Shown here: piece by piece, positions 1-6,382 of the stretch
Layout of the letters: every line of letters begins with the position of its first letter
Position numbering within the stretch: the stretch's first letter is position 1
From: Nocardioides sp.
GTDB taxonomy: Bacteria; Actinomycetota; Actinomycetes; Propionibacteriales; Nocardioidaceae
Direction: 5' to 3'
DNA: 8,199 nucleotides
Assembly: GCA_023252065.1 (NCBI GenBank)
Contig: JAHEXO010000066.1
Location: 1-8,199, forward strand
Notes under the pieces: model-generated
Databases searched by the model: none
Seen by the model: the letters and a program-made list of their open reading frames with translations, nothing else
What the model was told of the DNA's origin: nothing
Translations under genes and position numbers: made by a program

Positions 1-72
1 CCGCAGCGTCGGCAGCACGAACCACACGAAGCCGAGGACCAGCAGGGTGGCACCGACCATGATCAGCGTCAT
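1..72 (-). CDS. N-terminal fragment of an unidentified membrane protein (cut by window edge)
   Basis: The minus strand has an ATG at 70-72 followed by 24 open codons to the edge. The peptide starts MTLIMVGATLLVLGFVWFVL and is almost wholly hydrophobic, so it is a membrane segment or uncleaved signal anchor. A purine-rich AGGGAG (plus-strand 78-83) lies 5 bases before the ATG and is a credible ribosome binding site, which supports this start. The gene follows hisF on the same strand after 86 bases, so it could be a downstream operon member or an independent gene. I do not recognise the family from 24 residues. hisI, which often follows hisF in actinobacteria, does not begin like this. Confidence 0.5.
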   Translation of the reverse strand, partial: MTLIMVGATLLVLGFVWFVLPTLR

Positions 73-97
73 GGCGACTCCCTTCTTCTCTGCTTCG

Positions 98-103
98 AGA
101 CTA
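98..103 (-). promoter_or_regulatory. Possible -10 box for the left-edge membrane protein gene
   Basis: The minus strand reads TAGTCT here, a match to the actinobacterial TAnnnT -10 pattern. It would place a transcript start near 91, giving a short leader of about 19 bases that contains the AGGGAG site. No convincing -35 box is visible. The remainder of the 73-158 gap holds only short weak inverted repeats (TACCG/CGGTA around 116-127 and GGTCCG/CGGACC spanning the hisF stop) and no U-run terminator. Confidence 0.25.
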
Positions 104-158
104 CGACTGCTGGTTACCGTCCGGTAGGGGAACAGGTCCGGTGTAGCCGACGCAACAC

Positions 159-920
159 TCAGCGGACCGGGTGACCGGTGTCGGCCAGCGCCTGCTTCAC
201 CTCGTGGATCGACACCGTGCCGAAGTGGAAGACCGTGGCCGCCAGCACCGCGTCGGCTCCGGCGTCGACGGCCGGCGGGAAGTCGGCCGCAGCGCCGGCA
301 CCGCCGGACGCGATCACCGGCACGGAGACGGCGGCCCGGACCAGCCTGATGACGTCGAGGTCGAAGCCGGCCCGGGTGCCGTCGGCGTCCATCGCGTTGA
401 GGAGGATCTCCCCCGCGCCGAGGTCGGCGGCCCGGGTCACCCACTCGATCGCGTCGAGGCCGGCGGACTTGCGGCCGCCGTGGGTGGTCACCTCGAAGCC
501 GGACGGGGTGCCGGCAGCACGGCGTACGTCGAGCGACAGCACCAGCACCTGGTTGCCGAACCGGTCGGCGATCTCGGCCACCAGCTCGGGGCGCTGGATG
601 GCGGCAGTGTTGACCGCGATCTTGTCGGCGCCGGCGCGGAGCAGCCGGTCGACGTCGTCGACCGAGGCCACTCCCCCGCCGACCGTCAGGGGGATGAAGA
701 CCTCCTCGGCAGTCCGGGAGACGATCTCGAGCGTGGTCGCCCGGCCCTCGTGGGAGGCCGAGATGTCGAGGAAGGTCAGCTCGTCCGCGCCCTCCGAGTC
801 GTAGCGGCGTGCGAGCTCGACGGGGTCTCCGGCGTCGCGGAGGTTCTCGAAGTTCACGCCCTTGACGACCCGGCCGGCGTCGACGTCGAGGCAGGGGATG
901 ACGCGAACGGCGAGGCTCAC
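159..920 (-). CDS. hisF: Imidazole glycerol phosphate synthase cyclase subunit HisF
   Basis: HisF is the cyclase half of IGP synthase. It takes ammonia from HisH and converts PRFAR to imidazole glycerol phosphate and AICAR in the cytoplasm. The 253-residue (beta/alpha)8 protein has the family's usual length. The sequence shows the opening [16 protein letters not shown] with catalytic Asp12, LSLDVR with catalytic Asp131, phosphate-binding loops LTVGGGV (79-84) and VIASGGAG (202-209), and the NAMDADGT loop (175-182). The start is a GTG at 918-920 that overlaps the hisA stop (GTGA), so translation is probably coupled to hisA. Its partner hisH lies three genes upstream on the same strand. All key residues seen are intact. 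Confidence 0.97.
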   Translation of the reverse strand: MSLAVRVIPCLDVDAGRVVKGVNFENLRDAGDPVELARRYDSEGADELTFLDISASHEGRATTLEIVSRTAEEVFIPLTVGGGVASVDDVDRLLRAGADKIAVNTAAIQRPELVAEIADRFGNQVLVLSLDVRRAAGTPSGFEVTTHGGRKSAGLDAIEWVTRAADLGAGEILLNAMDADGTRAGFDLDVIRLVRAAVSVPVIASGGAGAAADFPPAVDAGADAVLAATVFHFGTVSIHEVKQALADTGHPVR

Positions 921-1654
921 CCGCGTCCGCCCTCGCGGGTGAGGGCGAGCGCGTCCTCCAGGGTGAAGCGGCCCTCGTAGAGCGCGGTCCCGATGATCGC
1001 GCCCTCGACCCCGTCGGCCATCAGGCCTGCGAGCGCGGCCAGGTCGGCCAGCTCGGTGATCCCGCCGCTGGCGACGACCGGGCGGTCGGTGGCCGCGCAG
1101 ACGTCGCGCAGGAGCTGGAGGTTGGGGCCCTGGAGCATGCCGTCCTTGTTCACGTCGGTGACGACGTAACGGGCGCAGCCCTCGTCGTCGAGGCGGGACA
1201 GGACGTCGTAGAGGTCGCCCCCCTCGCGGGTCCAGCCGCGTGCGGCGAGGGTGCGGCCGCGGACGTCGAGGCCCACGGCGACCCGGTCACCCCATGTCGC
1301 GATCGCGGCTGCGCACCACTCCGGGCTCTCGAGCGCCGCCGTACCGATGTTGACCCGGCGACAACCGGTGGCCATCGCCGCCGCCAGAGACTCGTCGTCG
1401 CGGATGCCACCGCTGAGCTCGACCTGCACGTCGACGGTGCCGACGATCGTGGCCAGCAGGTCGCGGTTGTGGCCCCGGCCGAACGCCGCGTCGAGGTCGA
1501 CGAGGTGGATCCACTCGGCGCCGGACTCCTGCCAGCGCAGGGCGGCCTGCACCGGGTCTCCGAAGCGCTTCTCCGACCCGGCGACCCCCTGCACGAGCTG
1601 GACAGCCTGGCCTGCGGCGACGTCGACAGCGGGCAGGAGCTCCAGGCGCGGCAC
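917..1654 (-). CDS. priA: Phosphoribosyl isomerase HisA/PriA (ProFAR isomerase, possibly also PRA isomerase)
   Basis: This enzyme catalyses the Amadori isomerisation of ProFAR to PRFAR. In actinobacteria that lack trpF, the PriA form also isomerises phosphoribosyl anthranilate for tryptophan. The 245-residue protein is clearly of the actinobacterial PriA type: ELLPAVDV with Asp11, [14 protein letters not shown] (48-61), [13 protein letters not shown] (78-90), VGLDVRG with Asp130, an RGW segment (Arg139, Trp141), VTDVNKDG with Asp171, and ASGGI. Asp11 and Asp171 are the expected acid/base pair. Position 19 is Gln, whereas the PriA and HisA sequences I recall have Arg (AVRL versus AVQL here). 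The start is GTG at 1652-1654, nine bases after the preceding stop, with a -10-like box at the leaderless spacing. hisF overlaps its end. Whether it serves tryptophan synthesis depends on the rest of the genome. Confidence 0.95.
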   Translation of the reverse strand: MPRLELLPAVDVAAGQAVQLVQGVAGSEKRFGDPVQAALRWQESGAEWIHLVDLDAAFGRGHNRDLLATIVGTVDVQVELSGGIRDDESLAAAMATGCRRVNIGTAALESPEWCAAAIATWGDRVAVGLDVRGRTLAARGWTREGGDLYDVLSRLDDEGCARYVVTDVNKDGMLQGPNLQLLRDVCAATDRPVVASGGITELADLAALAGLMADGVEGAIIGTALYEGRFTLEDALALTREGGRG

Positions 1655-1660
1655 CCGGCG

Positions 1661-1666
1661 ACTCTA
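1661..1666 (-). promoter_or_regulatory. Candidate internal -10 box for hisA-hisF (leaderless)
   Basis: The minus strand reads TAGAGT, then six bases (CGCCGG), then the hisA GTG. This TAnnnT box includes the TAG stop codon of the upstream kinase-like gene. The spacing is identical to that of the hisD and LON-domain gene boxes in this window, so a transcript would begin at the start codon itself. No clear -35 box is seen. There is no obvious Shine-Dalgarno sequence in the nine-base gap, which fits a leaderless start. Confidence 0.45.
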
Positions 1667-2203
1667 GCGACGCGGCGAGCGCAGTCGGGTGGGTGTCTCG
1701 CCGCGTACGGCGACGACGAGGTCGTCGAGAGCCACCGGTCCGCTGGTGTCGACCACGACCGTCCGCGGTGCACCCAGCGCCTCGGGACGGGCGGCGGCGT
1801 CACGCACCCGGGCCAGCATCTCCTCGTCGGCAGGCAGGTGTGGCAGGCCGCGGCTCCGCGCGGCGTACCGCTGGGCCGCGAGGTCGGGCGGCACCTGGCA
1901 GCGGACCTCGACCAGGGTCGGCCACCAGGGGCGGAGCAGCCCCGAGACCCGCTCGACGTCGCGCCGGGGAGCCACCCAGATGTCGACGACAGCCTCGCCG
2001 TCGACGCCCTCGAACCGCCGGACCAGCTCGGCCTCGGCGTCCTCGCGCAGCCAGTGGCGGGGCGTGTCCGGGGCGTCGGCCGCCAGCTCCTCCTTGATCT
2101 CGTCGAGGGACACCAGGGCACAGCCGAGACGCTCGGCCAGCGCCACCGACAGCGTCGACTTGCCTGCGCCGGGTGCCCCGGTGACGACCACGAGCCGGTT
2201 CAT
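1664..2203 (-). CDS. P-loop ATP-binding protein, small kinase-like (function unknown)
   Basis: This is a 179-residue soluble protein with a Walker A motif near the N-terminus, VTGAPGAGKST (residues 7-17). An SLDEIKEEL segment (about 32-40) follows, where small nucleotide or sugar kinases carry an acidic catalytic residue. The size, single P-loop and mid-protein VVDIWVAP strand (about 73-80), followed by an Arg-rich stretch around 113-118 that could form a lid, fit the broad AAA_33/zeta-toxin/chloramphenicol-phosphotransferase-like kinase group. No specific substrate can be read from the sequence. The ATG at 2201-2203 overlaps the stop of the small membrane protein gene (ATGA), so the two are probably co-translated. 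A longer frame reaching back to 2398 exists but would run through the membrane protein gene. It sits inside the his operon between hisH and hisA, but nothing links it to histidine synthesis except position. Confidence 0.85.
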   Translation of the reverse strand: MNRLVVVTGAPGAGKSTLSVALAERLGCALVSLDEIKEELAADAPDTPRHWLREDAEAELVRRFEGVDGEAVVDIWVAPRRDVERVSGLLRPWWPTLVEVRCQVPPDLAAQRYAARSRGLPHLPADEEMLARVRDAAARPEALGAPRTVVVDTSGPVALDDLVVAVRGETPTRLRSPRR

Positions 2204-2523
2204 CGGCGCGAGACCAGCAGCCGGACGACGGGAAACACCAGCACGCTCACGACCAGCGCGCCGAGCCGCGCCGCCCAGTCGGGCCGGACCAGCCAGACCA
2301 GCAGGTTGAGCAGGAGGAGCAGGCCGATGGTCACCATCAGCTCGGTACGACGACGGGCGGCCAGCACGCCGGGTGTCAGGTGCGGCTTCGGCATCCACCC
2401 GGTCAGCGCCTGCCGGCGGGCCCGTGACCGCGACCTGCGCTCGAACTCACGCTCGCGGGCTGCCCGCCGGATAGCGGCCTCCTGCTCTCGCTCGGCTCGC
2501 CGCCGGGCACGCTCCTTGCTCAC
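2200..2523 (-). CDS. Small basic two-helix membrane protein (hypothetical)
   Basis: This is a 107-residue protein of unknown function. Residues 1-40 are extremely charged, mostly Arg, Glu and Ala, and could form a long amphipathic or coiled-coil helix that probably faces the cytoplasm. A Pro-containing linker follows (GWMPKPHLTPG, 42-52). Two hydrophobic helices come next, at about 62-79 and 85-104, separated by a short turn (RPDW). The protein ends in basic residues. The start is GTG at 2521-2523, preceded by a GAGGGGG Shine-Dalgarno-like run about 7 bases upstream. Its stop overlaps the ATG of the kinase-like gene by 4 bases. It lies 157 bases after hisH, the only sizeable gap in the his cluster. 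I infer a membrane-anchored partner for the kinase-like protein, but this is unproven. Confidence 0.75.
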   Translation of the reverse strand: MSKERARRRAEREQEAAIRRAAREREFERRSRSRARRQALTGWMPKPHLTPGVLAARRRTELMVTIGLLLLLNLLVWLVRPDWAARLGALVVSVLVFPVVRLLVSRR

Positions 2524-2680
2524 CGGGCTGCCCCCTCGAGCTCCGGGGCGGTGGTCCTACCCGCCCCACTGGCCGCACGGCGTACGGGCTCCTGGCGTTT
2601 CCAAGGCGTTGCACCGGCCGAGAAGTGCGCGAGTCGCCGGTGAACCGGCGACTCCAACCACGCCCCCCACCCCCGGCCGA
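2524..2680. other. Non-coding gap inside the his cluster
   Basis: This 157-base stretch between hisH and the small membrane protein gene is the only long interruption of the cluster. It holds the strong palindrome at 2631-2654 and a C/G-run tract beside hisH. The ribosome binding site of the next gene is at its other end. A weak TAGGAC (minus strand, about 2554-2559) could be a -10 box, but it lacks the final T. I see no open frame with coding character here. Confidence 0.5.
2631..2654. repeat. Perfect palindromic hairpin (possible REP-like element or RNA processing site)
   Basis: Ten-base arms GAGTCGCCGG (2631-2640) and CCGGCGACTC (2645-2654) flank TGAA. The outer T and A of the loop can also pair, giving an 11-base stem. 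A second arm CACCGGC (2612-2618) can pair with GCCGGTG (2635-2641), so two alternative folds are possible. Neither strand has a U-run after the stem, so it is not a classical intrinsic terminator. The adjoining CGAGAAGTGCGC resembles dispersed repeats I associate with Nocardioides-like genomes, but this is recollection, not a count. Confidence 0.6.
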
Positions 2681-3310
2681 TCACAGCGAGTCCACCCAGT
2701 TGCGGAGGAGAGCGGCGCCGGCGTGACCGGACTTCTCGGGGTGGAACTGGGTCGCCGAGAGGGGGCCGTTCTCGACCGCGGAGACGAACCGGTCGCCCCC
2801 GTGCTCCGACCAGGTCACCAGCGGCGGGCGGGTGTGGCCTTCGGTGCGCAGGTCCCACGTCCGCGCGGCGTAGGAGTGGACGAAGTAGAACCGCTCGTCC
2901 TCGAGCCCGGCGAAGAGCCGCGAGCCGGTGGGCACCTCGACGGTGTTCCACCCCATGTGCGGCACGACCGGCGCCTGCAGCCGCTCCACGACGCCCGGCC
3001 ACTCGTCGCAGCCCTCGGTCTCGACCCCGTGCTCGGCCCCGCGGGCGAACAGGATCTGCATGCCGACGCAGATGCCGAGCACCGGCCGACCGCCGGCGAG
3101 CCGCCGGTCGATCGCGCGCGGACCGTCGACCGCGCGGAGCCCCGCCATGCATGCGGCGAACGCTCCGACCCCGGGTACGACGAGCCCGTCGGCCGCCTCG
3201 GCGGCGTGCCGGTCGGCGGTCAGCTCGACCGACGCACCGGCCCGCTCCAGAGCGCGCACCGCGGAGCGGAGGTTCCCCGACCCGTAGTCGAGGACGACCA
3301 CGCTCGTCAC
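2681..3310 (-). CDS. hisH: Imidazole glycerol phosphate synthase glutaminase subunit HisH
   Basis: HisH is the class I glutamine amidotransferase that releases ammonia from glutamine and channels it to HisF. With a GTG start at 3308-3310 the protein has 209 residues, the normal length, and opens with the family signature [13 protein letters not shown]. The catalytic triad is visible: Cys81 in GICVGMQ, and His190 and Glu192 in QFHPEKS. VPGVGAF (45-51) is the oxyanion-side loop, and the VPHMGWN and FVHSYAA segments are typical. An upstream frame to 3409 overlaps hisB and is not needed. The gene begins 28 bases after the hisB stop, with no strong ribosome binding site, so it may depend on coupling to translation through hisB. 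That matters because hisB carries a stop codon. Confidence 0.95.
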   Translation of the reverse strand: MTSVVVLDYGSGNLRSAVRALERAGASVELTADRHAAEAADGLVVPGVGAFAACMAGLRAVDGPRAIDRRLAGGRPVLGICVGMQILFARGAEHGVETEGCDEWPGVVERLQAPVVPHMGWNTVEVPTGSRLFAGLEDERFYFVHSYAARTWDLRTEGHTRPPLVTWSEHGGDRFVSAVENGPLSATQFHPEKSGHAGAALLRNWVDSL

Positions 3311-3338
3311 CGCAGCTCGACCATCGGGAGCGCCCTGG

Positions 3339-3938
3339 TCAAAGGGATCCCTTGGTGGAGGGCACCCCGGTCTCGCGAGGGTCGATCGCCACCGCGTCGC
3401 GGAACGCACGGGCGAAGGCCTTGAACTGCGCCTCCACCAGGTGGTGAGGGTCGCGCCCGGACAGCACCCTGACGTGCACGGCGATCTGCGCGTGGAAGGC
3501 GAGCGTCTCGAAGACGTGCCGGGTCAGCGACCCGGCGTAGTCGCCACCGATCACGACGTAGGCCTGCCCGTCGGGCTCGCCGACGTGGACGCAGTAGGGC
3601 CGGCCGGACACGTCGACCGCGCACTGCACGAGCGCCTCGTCGAGCGGCACCATCGCGTCGCCGAACCGGCGGATGCCGGCCTTGTCCCCGAGCGCCTCGC
3701 GCAGGGCCTGGCCGAGCACGATCGCGGTGTCCTCGACCGTGTGGTGGGCGTCGATGTGGGTGTCGCCGTCGGTGGTCACGGTGAGGTCGACCAGGGAGTG
3801 TCGTGCGAACTACGCCAGCATGTGGTCGAAGAACCCCACCCCGGTCGAGACGTCGGAGCGGCCCGAGCCGTCGAGGTCGACCGTGACGTGGACCTTGGAC
3901 TCCTTGGTCTCGCGGTCCAGGCTGGCCGTGCGGCTCAT
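3339..3938 (-). pseudogene. hisB: Imidazoleglycerol-phosphate dehydratase HisB, interrupted by an in-frame amber codon
   Basis: HisB removes water from imidazole glycerol phosphate to give imidazole acetol phosphate, using two Mn ions. The frame starts at ATG 3936-3938, overlapping the hisC stop, and would give 199 residues, the normal actinobacterial length. Metal-binding motifs are all present: DHML (38-41), DAHHTVEDT and DPHHLVEAQ, and the usual C-terminal STKGSL. However, codon 43 (plus-strand 3810-3812) is TAG. The protein reads [20 protein letters not shown], where the family normally has Gln after MLx. The parts on either side are in the same frame, so a single C-to-T change (CAG to TAG; plus-strand base 3812) explains it. 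The 42-residue product would be inactive. Restarting at the GTG at 3777-3779 would give 146 residues lacking DHML. It could be a true null mutation, a sequencing error or a suppressed codon. Confidence 0.9.
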
Positions 3939-5020
3939 GTCCGTGCCTCCGTGTCCGTCACCGAGCTGAGTGCGTCCCTGAATGCTGCCATCTCCGCCGG
4001 CGTGCCGATGGAGACCCGCAGCCATCCGTCTGGCCCGGTCTCGCGGACGAGCACACCGCGGTCGAGCAGACCCTGCCAGACGGCGTGCCGGTCGGCGAAG
4101 TGACCGAACAGCGCGAAGTTCGCGTCGCTGTCGGCCACCGTGAACCCCTGCGCCCGCAACCACTCGACGCATCCGTCGCGCTCGGCCCGCAGGTCGTCGA
4201 CCCGGCCGAGGAGCTCGTCGGCGTGCCGGAGGGCGGCCAGCGCGACCGCCTGGGTGACCGCCGACAGGTGGTAGGGCAGCCGGACGACCCGCAGGGCGTC
4301 GCAGACCTCGGTGGAGGCGGCGAGGTAGCCGACCCGGGCCCCCGCCAGGGCGAACGCCTTGCTCATCGTGCGGGTCACGACCAGGTTGGGGTGGCGGGGC
4401 AGCAGCTCCAGCGCGCTGGAGGTGCCGGCGCGGCGGAACTCGGCGTACGCCTCGTCGACCACCAGCACTCCGTCGTCCAGCGCCTCGCACAGGACCGTGA
4501 CGGCCGACAGCGGGAGAGAGGTGCCGGTCGGGTTGTTCGGCGACGGCAGCAGTACGACGTGGGGTCGCCGCTCGCGGACCAGCGCGACCGCGCGGTCGAC
4601 GTCGAGCGTGAAGTCGTCCTCGCGCCGGCCGGTCTCCCAGGTGGTGTGGGTGTCGCGGGCGTACTCGGGATACATCGAGTAGGTCGGGGCGAAGCTCAGC
4701 GCCAGCCGGCCCGGTCCACCGAAGGCCTGGAGGAGGTGGAGCATCACCTCGTTGGAGCCGTTGGCGGCCCAGACCTGCCCGGCGGTGACGCCGTGGCCGA
4801 GGTAGTGCGCCAGCGCTTCGCGCAGCGCCACGAACTCACGGTCGGGGTAGCGGTTGAGGTCGCGCGCAGCCTCGGCGACGGCGCGTTCGATGTCCGCGAC
4901 CACGGCGGCCGAGGGCGGGTAGGGGTTCTCGTTGACGTTGAGCAGGACCGGGACGTCGAGCTGCGGTGCGCCGTAGGGCTCGATGCCGCGCAGCTCGTCC
5001 CGCAGCGGCAGCGGCGTCAT
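3935..5020 (-). CDS. hisC: Histidinol-phosphate aminotransferase HisC
   Basis: HisC is a PLP-dependent class I/II aminotransferase that transfers the amino group from glutamate to imidazole acetol phosphate, giving histidinol phosphate. The 361-residue protein has the usual length and order of motifs: an N-terminal [10 protein letters not shown] substrate segment (28-37), a NRYPD loop (56-60), an ANGSNE cofactor phosphate-binding segment (86-91), SPNNPTG (160-166), VVDEAYAEF with Asp189 and Tyr192, [13 protein letters not shown] with the PLP Lys221 and Arg229, and RVSIGT with Arg335 for the substrate carboxylate or phosphate. The ATG at 5018-5020 overlaps the hisD stop by 4 bases, and its own TGA overlaps the hisB ATG. 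It is intact. Some HisC paralogues act on aromatic keto acids, but the operon context favours histidine synthesis. Confidence 0.97.
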   Translation of the reverse strand: MTPLPLRDELRGIEPYGAPQLDVPVLLNVNENPYPPSAAVVADIERAVAEAARDLNRYPDREFVALREALAHYLGHGVTAGQVWAANGSNEVMLHLLQAFGGPGRLALSFAPTYSMYPEYARDTHTTWETGRREDDFTLDVDRAVALVRERRPHVVLLPSPNNPTGTSLPLSAVTVLCEALDDGVLVVDEAYAEFRRAGTSSALELLPRHPNLVVTRTMSKAFALAGARVGYLAASTEVCDALRVVRLPYHLSAVTQAVALAALRHADELLGRVDDLRAERDGCVEWLRAQGFTVADSDANFALFGHFADRHAVWQGLLDRGVLVRETGPDGWLRVSIGTPAEMAAFRDALSSVTDTEART

Positions 5021-6312
5021 CCGGGAAACCGGACCTGCACGGCGGCGCCGTGGCCCGGCAGGTCCTCGGCCTCGGCCAGGGTGACGACGTGGTCGGCCAC
5101 CTCGGCCAGGGCGTCGCGGGAGTAGTCGACGACGTGCACTGCCTTGAGGAACGACCGCACCGACAGCCCCGAGGAGTGGCAGGCACAGCCCGCCGTGGGC
5201 AGCACGTGGTTGGACCCGGCGCAGTAGTCACCGAGCGACACCGGCGCGTAGGGCCCCACGAAGATCGCGCCGGCGTTGTGGACCCGGGCCGCGACGGCAG
5301 CCGGGTCGGAGGTGTGGATCTCGAGGTGCTCGGCGGCGTAGGCGTTGATGACCTCCAGGCCCTGCTCGAGGTCATCGACCAGCACGATGCCCGACTGCCG
5401 CCCACCGAGGGCGGTGCGGATCCGCTCGGTGTGTCGGGTCGCGAAGACCTGCTTGTCGAGCTCGGCCTCGACCTCGTCGGCCAGCCGGAGCGAGTCGGTG
5501 ACCAGCACGCTCGCCGCCTGGGGGTCGTGCTCGGCCTGGCTGACCAGGTCGGCGGCGACGTACGCCGGGTCGGCGGTGTCGTCGGCGAGGATCGCGATCT
5601 CGGTGGGGCCGGCCTCCGAGTCGATCCCGATCCGGCCCTTGAGCAGGCGCTTGGCCGCGACCGTGTAGATGTTGCCCGGACCGGTGACCAGGTCGACGCG
5701 CGCGCACTCCCCCGCGCCGTAGGCGAACATCGCGATCGCCTGCGCACCGCCGACGGCGTAGACCTCGTGCACCCCGAGAAGCGCGCAGGCGGCCAGGATG
5801 GTGGCGGCCGGAAGCCCGTCGTTGTCCCGGTGCGGCGGGCTGGCCAGAGCGATCGAGGAGACACCCGCGACCTGGGCGGGCACGACGTTCATCACCACGC
5901 TGGAGACCAGCGGAGCGATCCCGCCGGGTGCGTAGAGCCCCACCCGCCGGATCGACACCATCCGGTGGGTGACCGTGGCGCCGGCACCGAACGAGGTGGT
6001 CACGTCGTGCTCGAGCTCGGCCTCGCAGCTGTGGCGCAGGCGCGAGATCGACTCCTCCAGCCCGGCCCGTACGGCTGGGTCGAGGTCGGCCAGCGCCCGG
6101 TCGAGCGACTCCTGCGGCACTCGCAGGTGCTTCGGTGCGACCCCGTCGAACCGCAGGGAGAGCTCCTCGATCGCCTCGACCCCGCGGGCGCGGACGGCCT
6201 CGCAGATCGGTCGGACCGCCTCCACCGCCGCATCCACGTCGAGCTCCGCGCGCGGTACGACGTCGCGGTAGTCCGCGGGCGCGCTCCCACGCAGGTCGAT
6301 TCGCCGGATCAT
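5017..6312 (-). CDS. hisD: Histidinol dehydrogenase HisD
   Basis: HisD is a zinc enzyme that oxidises L-histidinol to L-histidine in two NAD-dependent steps, the last reactions of the pathway. The 431-residue protein is full length. Visible motifs are RVGLYAPGG (123-131), [13 protein letters not shown] (187-199), [14 protein letters not shown] (209-222), DSEAGPTE (231-238), SQAEHD with Gln259 and His262, AEHLEI with Glu328 and His329, [13 protein letters not shown] with Asp362 and His369, and a C-terminal His421. These match the zinc and substrate residues known from E. coli HisD. The ATG at 6310-6312 is the first gene of the cluster. It has a -10 box six bases upstream and no Shine-Dalgarno sequence, so the message is probably leaderless. 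Its stop overlaps the hisC start. Confidence 0.97.
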   Translation of the reverse strand: MIRRIDLRGSAPADYRDVVPRAELDVDAAVEAVRPICEAVRARGVEAIEELSLRFDGVAPKHLRVPQESLDRALADLDPAVRAGLEESISRLRHSCEAELEHDVTTSFGAGATVTHRMVSIRRVGLYAPGGIAPLVSSVVMNVVPAQVAGVSSIALASPPHRDNDGLPAATILAACALLGVHEVYAVGGAQAIAMFAYGAGECARVDLVTGPGNIYTVAAKRLLKGRIGIDSEAGPTEIAILADDTADPAYVAADLVSQAEHDPQAASVLVTDSLRLADEVEAELDKQVFATRHTERIRTALGGRQSGIVLVDDLEQGLEVINAYAAEHLEIHTSDPAAVAARVHNAGAIFVGPYAPVSLGDYCAGSNHVLPTAGCACHSSGLSVRSFLKAVHVVDYSRDALAEVADHVVTLAEAEDLPGHGAAVQVRFPG

Positions 6313-6318
6313 GCCCCG

Positions 6319-6324
6319 ATTCTA
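6319..6324 (-). promoter_or_regulatory. hisD operon -10 box, leaderless geometry
   Basis: The minus strand reads TAGAAT, then six bases (CGGGGC), then the hisD ATG. This is a good TAnnnT box, and transcription would start at or next to the A of the start codon. There is therefore no room for a leader peptide, attenuator or T-box in the message. A short inverted repeat, CGGCGC/GCGCCG (6329-6334 and 6341-6346), lies between the -10 and where a -35 box would sit. It could be an operator, though in such GC-rich sequence it may be chance. Confidence 0.6.
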
Positions 6325-6370
6325 CGAACGGCGCCTCGGTGCGCCGCCCGGTGCCCACGGAGGGGACGAC

Positions 6371-6376
6371 TACGCT
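6371..6376 (+). promoter_or_regulatory. -10 box of the LON-domain gene, leaderless geometry
   Basis: TACGCT is followed by six bases (CGCCCC) and the ATG at 6383. This mirrors the hisD box on the other strand. No Shine-Dalgarno sequence precedes the ATG and no good -35 box is seen, so a leaderless transcript is likely. The two outward-facing boxes lie 46 bases apart inside a 70-base spacer. Confidence 0.55.
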
Positions 6377-6382
6377 CGCCCC

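Noticed and set aside
2631..2654. Classical rho-independent terminator after hisH
   Set aside because: The stem is strong but no U-run follows on either strand, and hisH-downstream genes of the his pathway continue on the same strand.
2681..3409. Longer hisH starting upstream at 3409
   Set aside because: The extra residues overlap the end of hisB and are not HisH-like. The family begins a few residues before [10 protein letters not shown], which fits the GTG at 3308-3310.
1469..3424. 651-codon open frame on the plus strand antisense to the his genes
   Set aside because: It runs opposite hisA, the kinase-like gene, the membrane protein gene and hisH, which have clear family motifs. Long antisense frames are expected at this GC content, and the translation is rich in Arg, Gly, Pro and Asp with no recognisable domain.
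3810..3812. Amber codon as pyrrolysine insertion or programmed readthrough
   Set aside because: The position is an ordinary Gln site in the family, not a catalytic one. No recoding structure is evident, and this lineage is not known to use pyrrolysine. A point mutation or sequence error is simpler.
6313..6382. T-box or histidine leader peptide ahead of hisD
   Set aside because: The -10 box is only six bases from the ATG, so there is no leader, and no His-codon run is seen.
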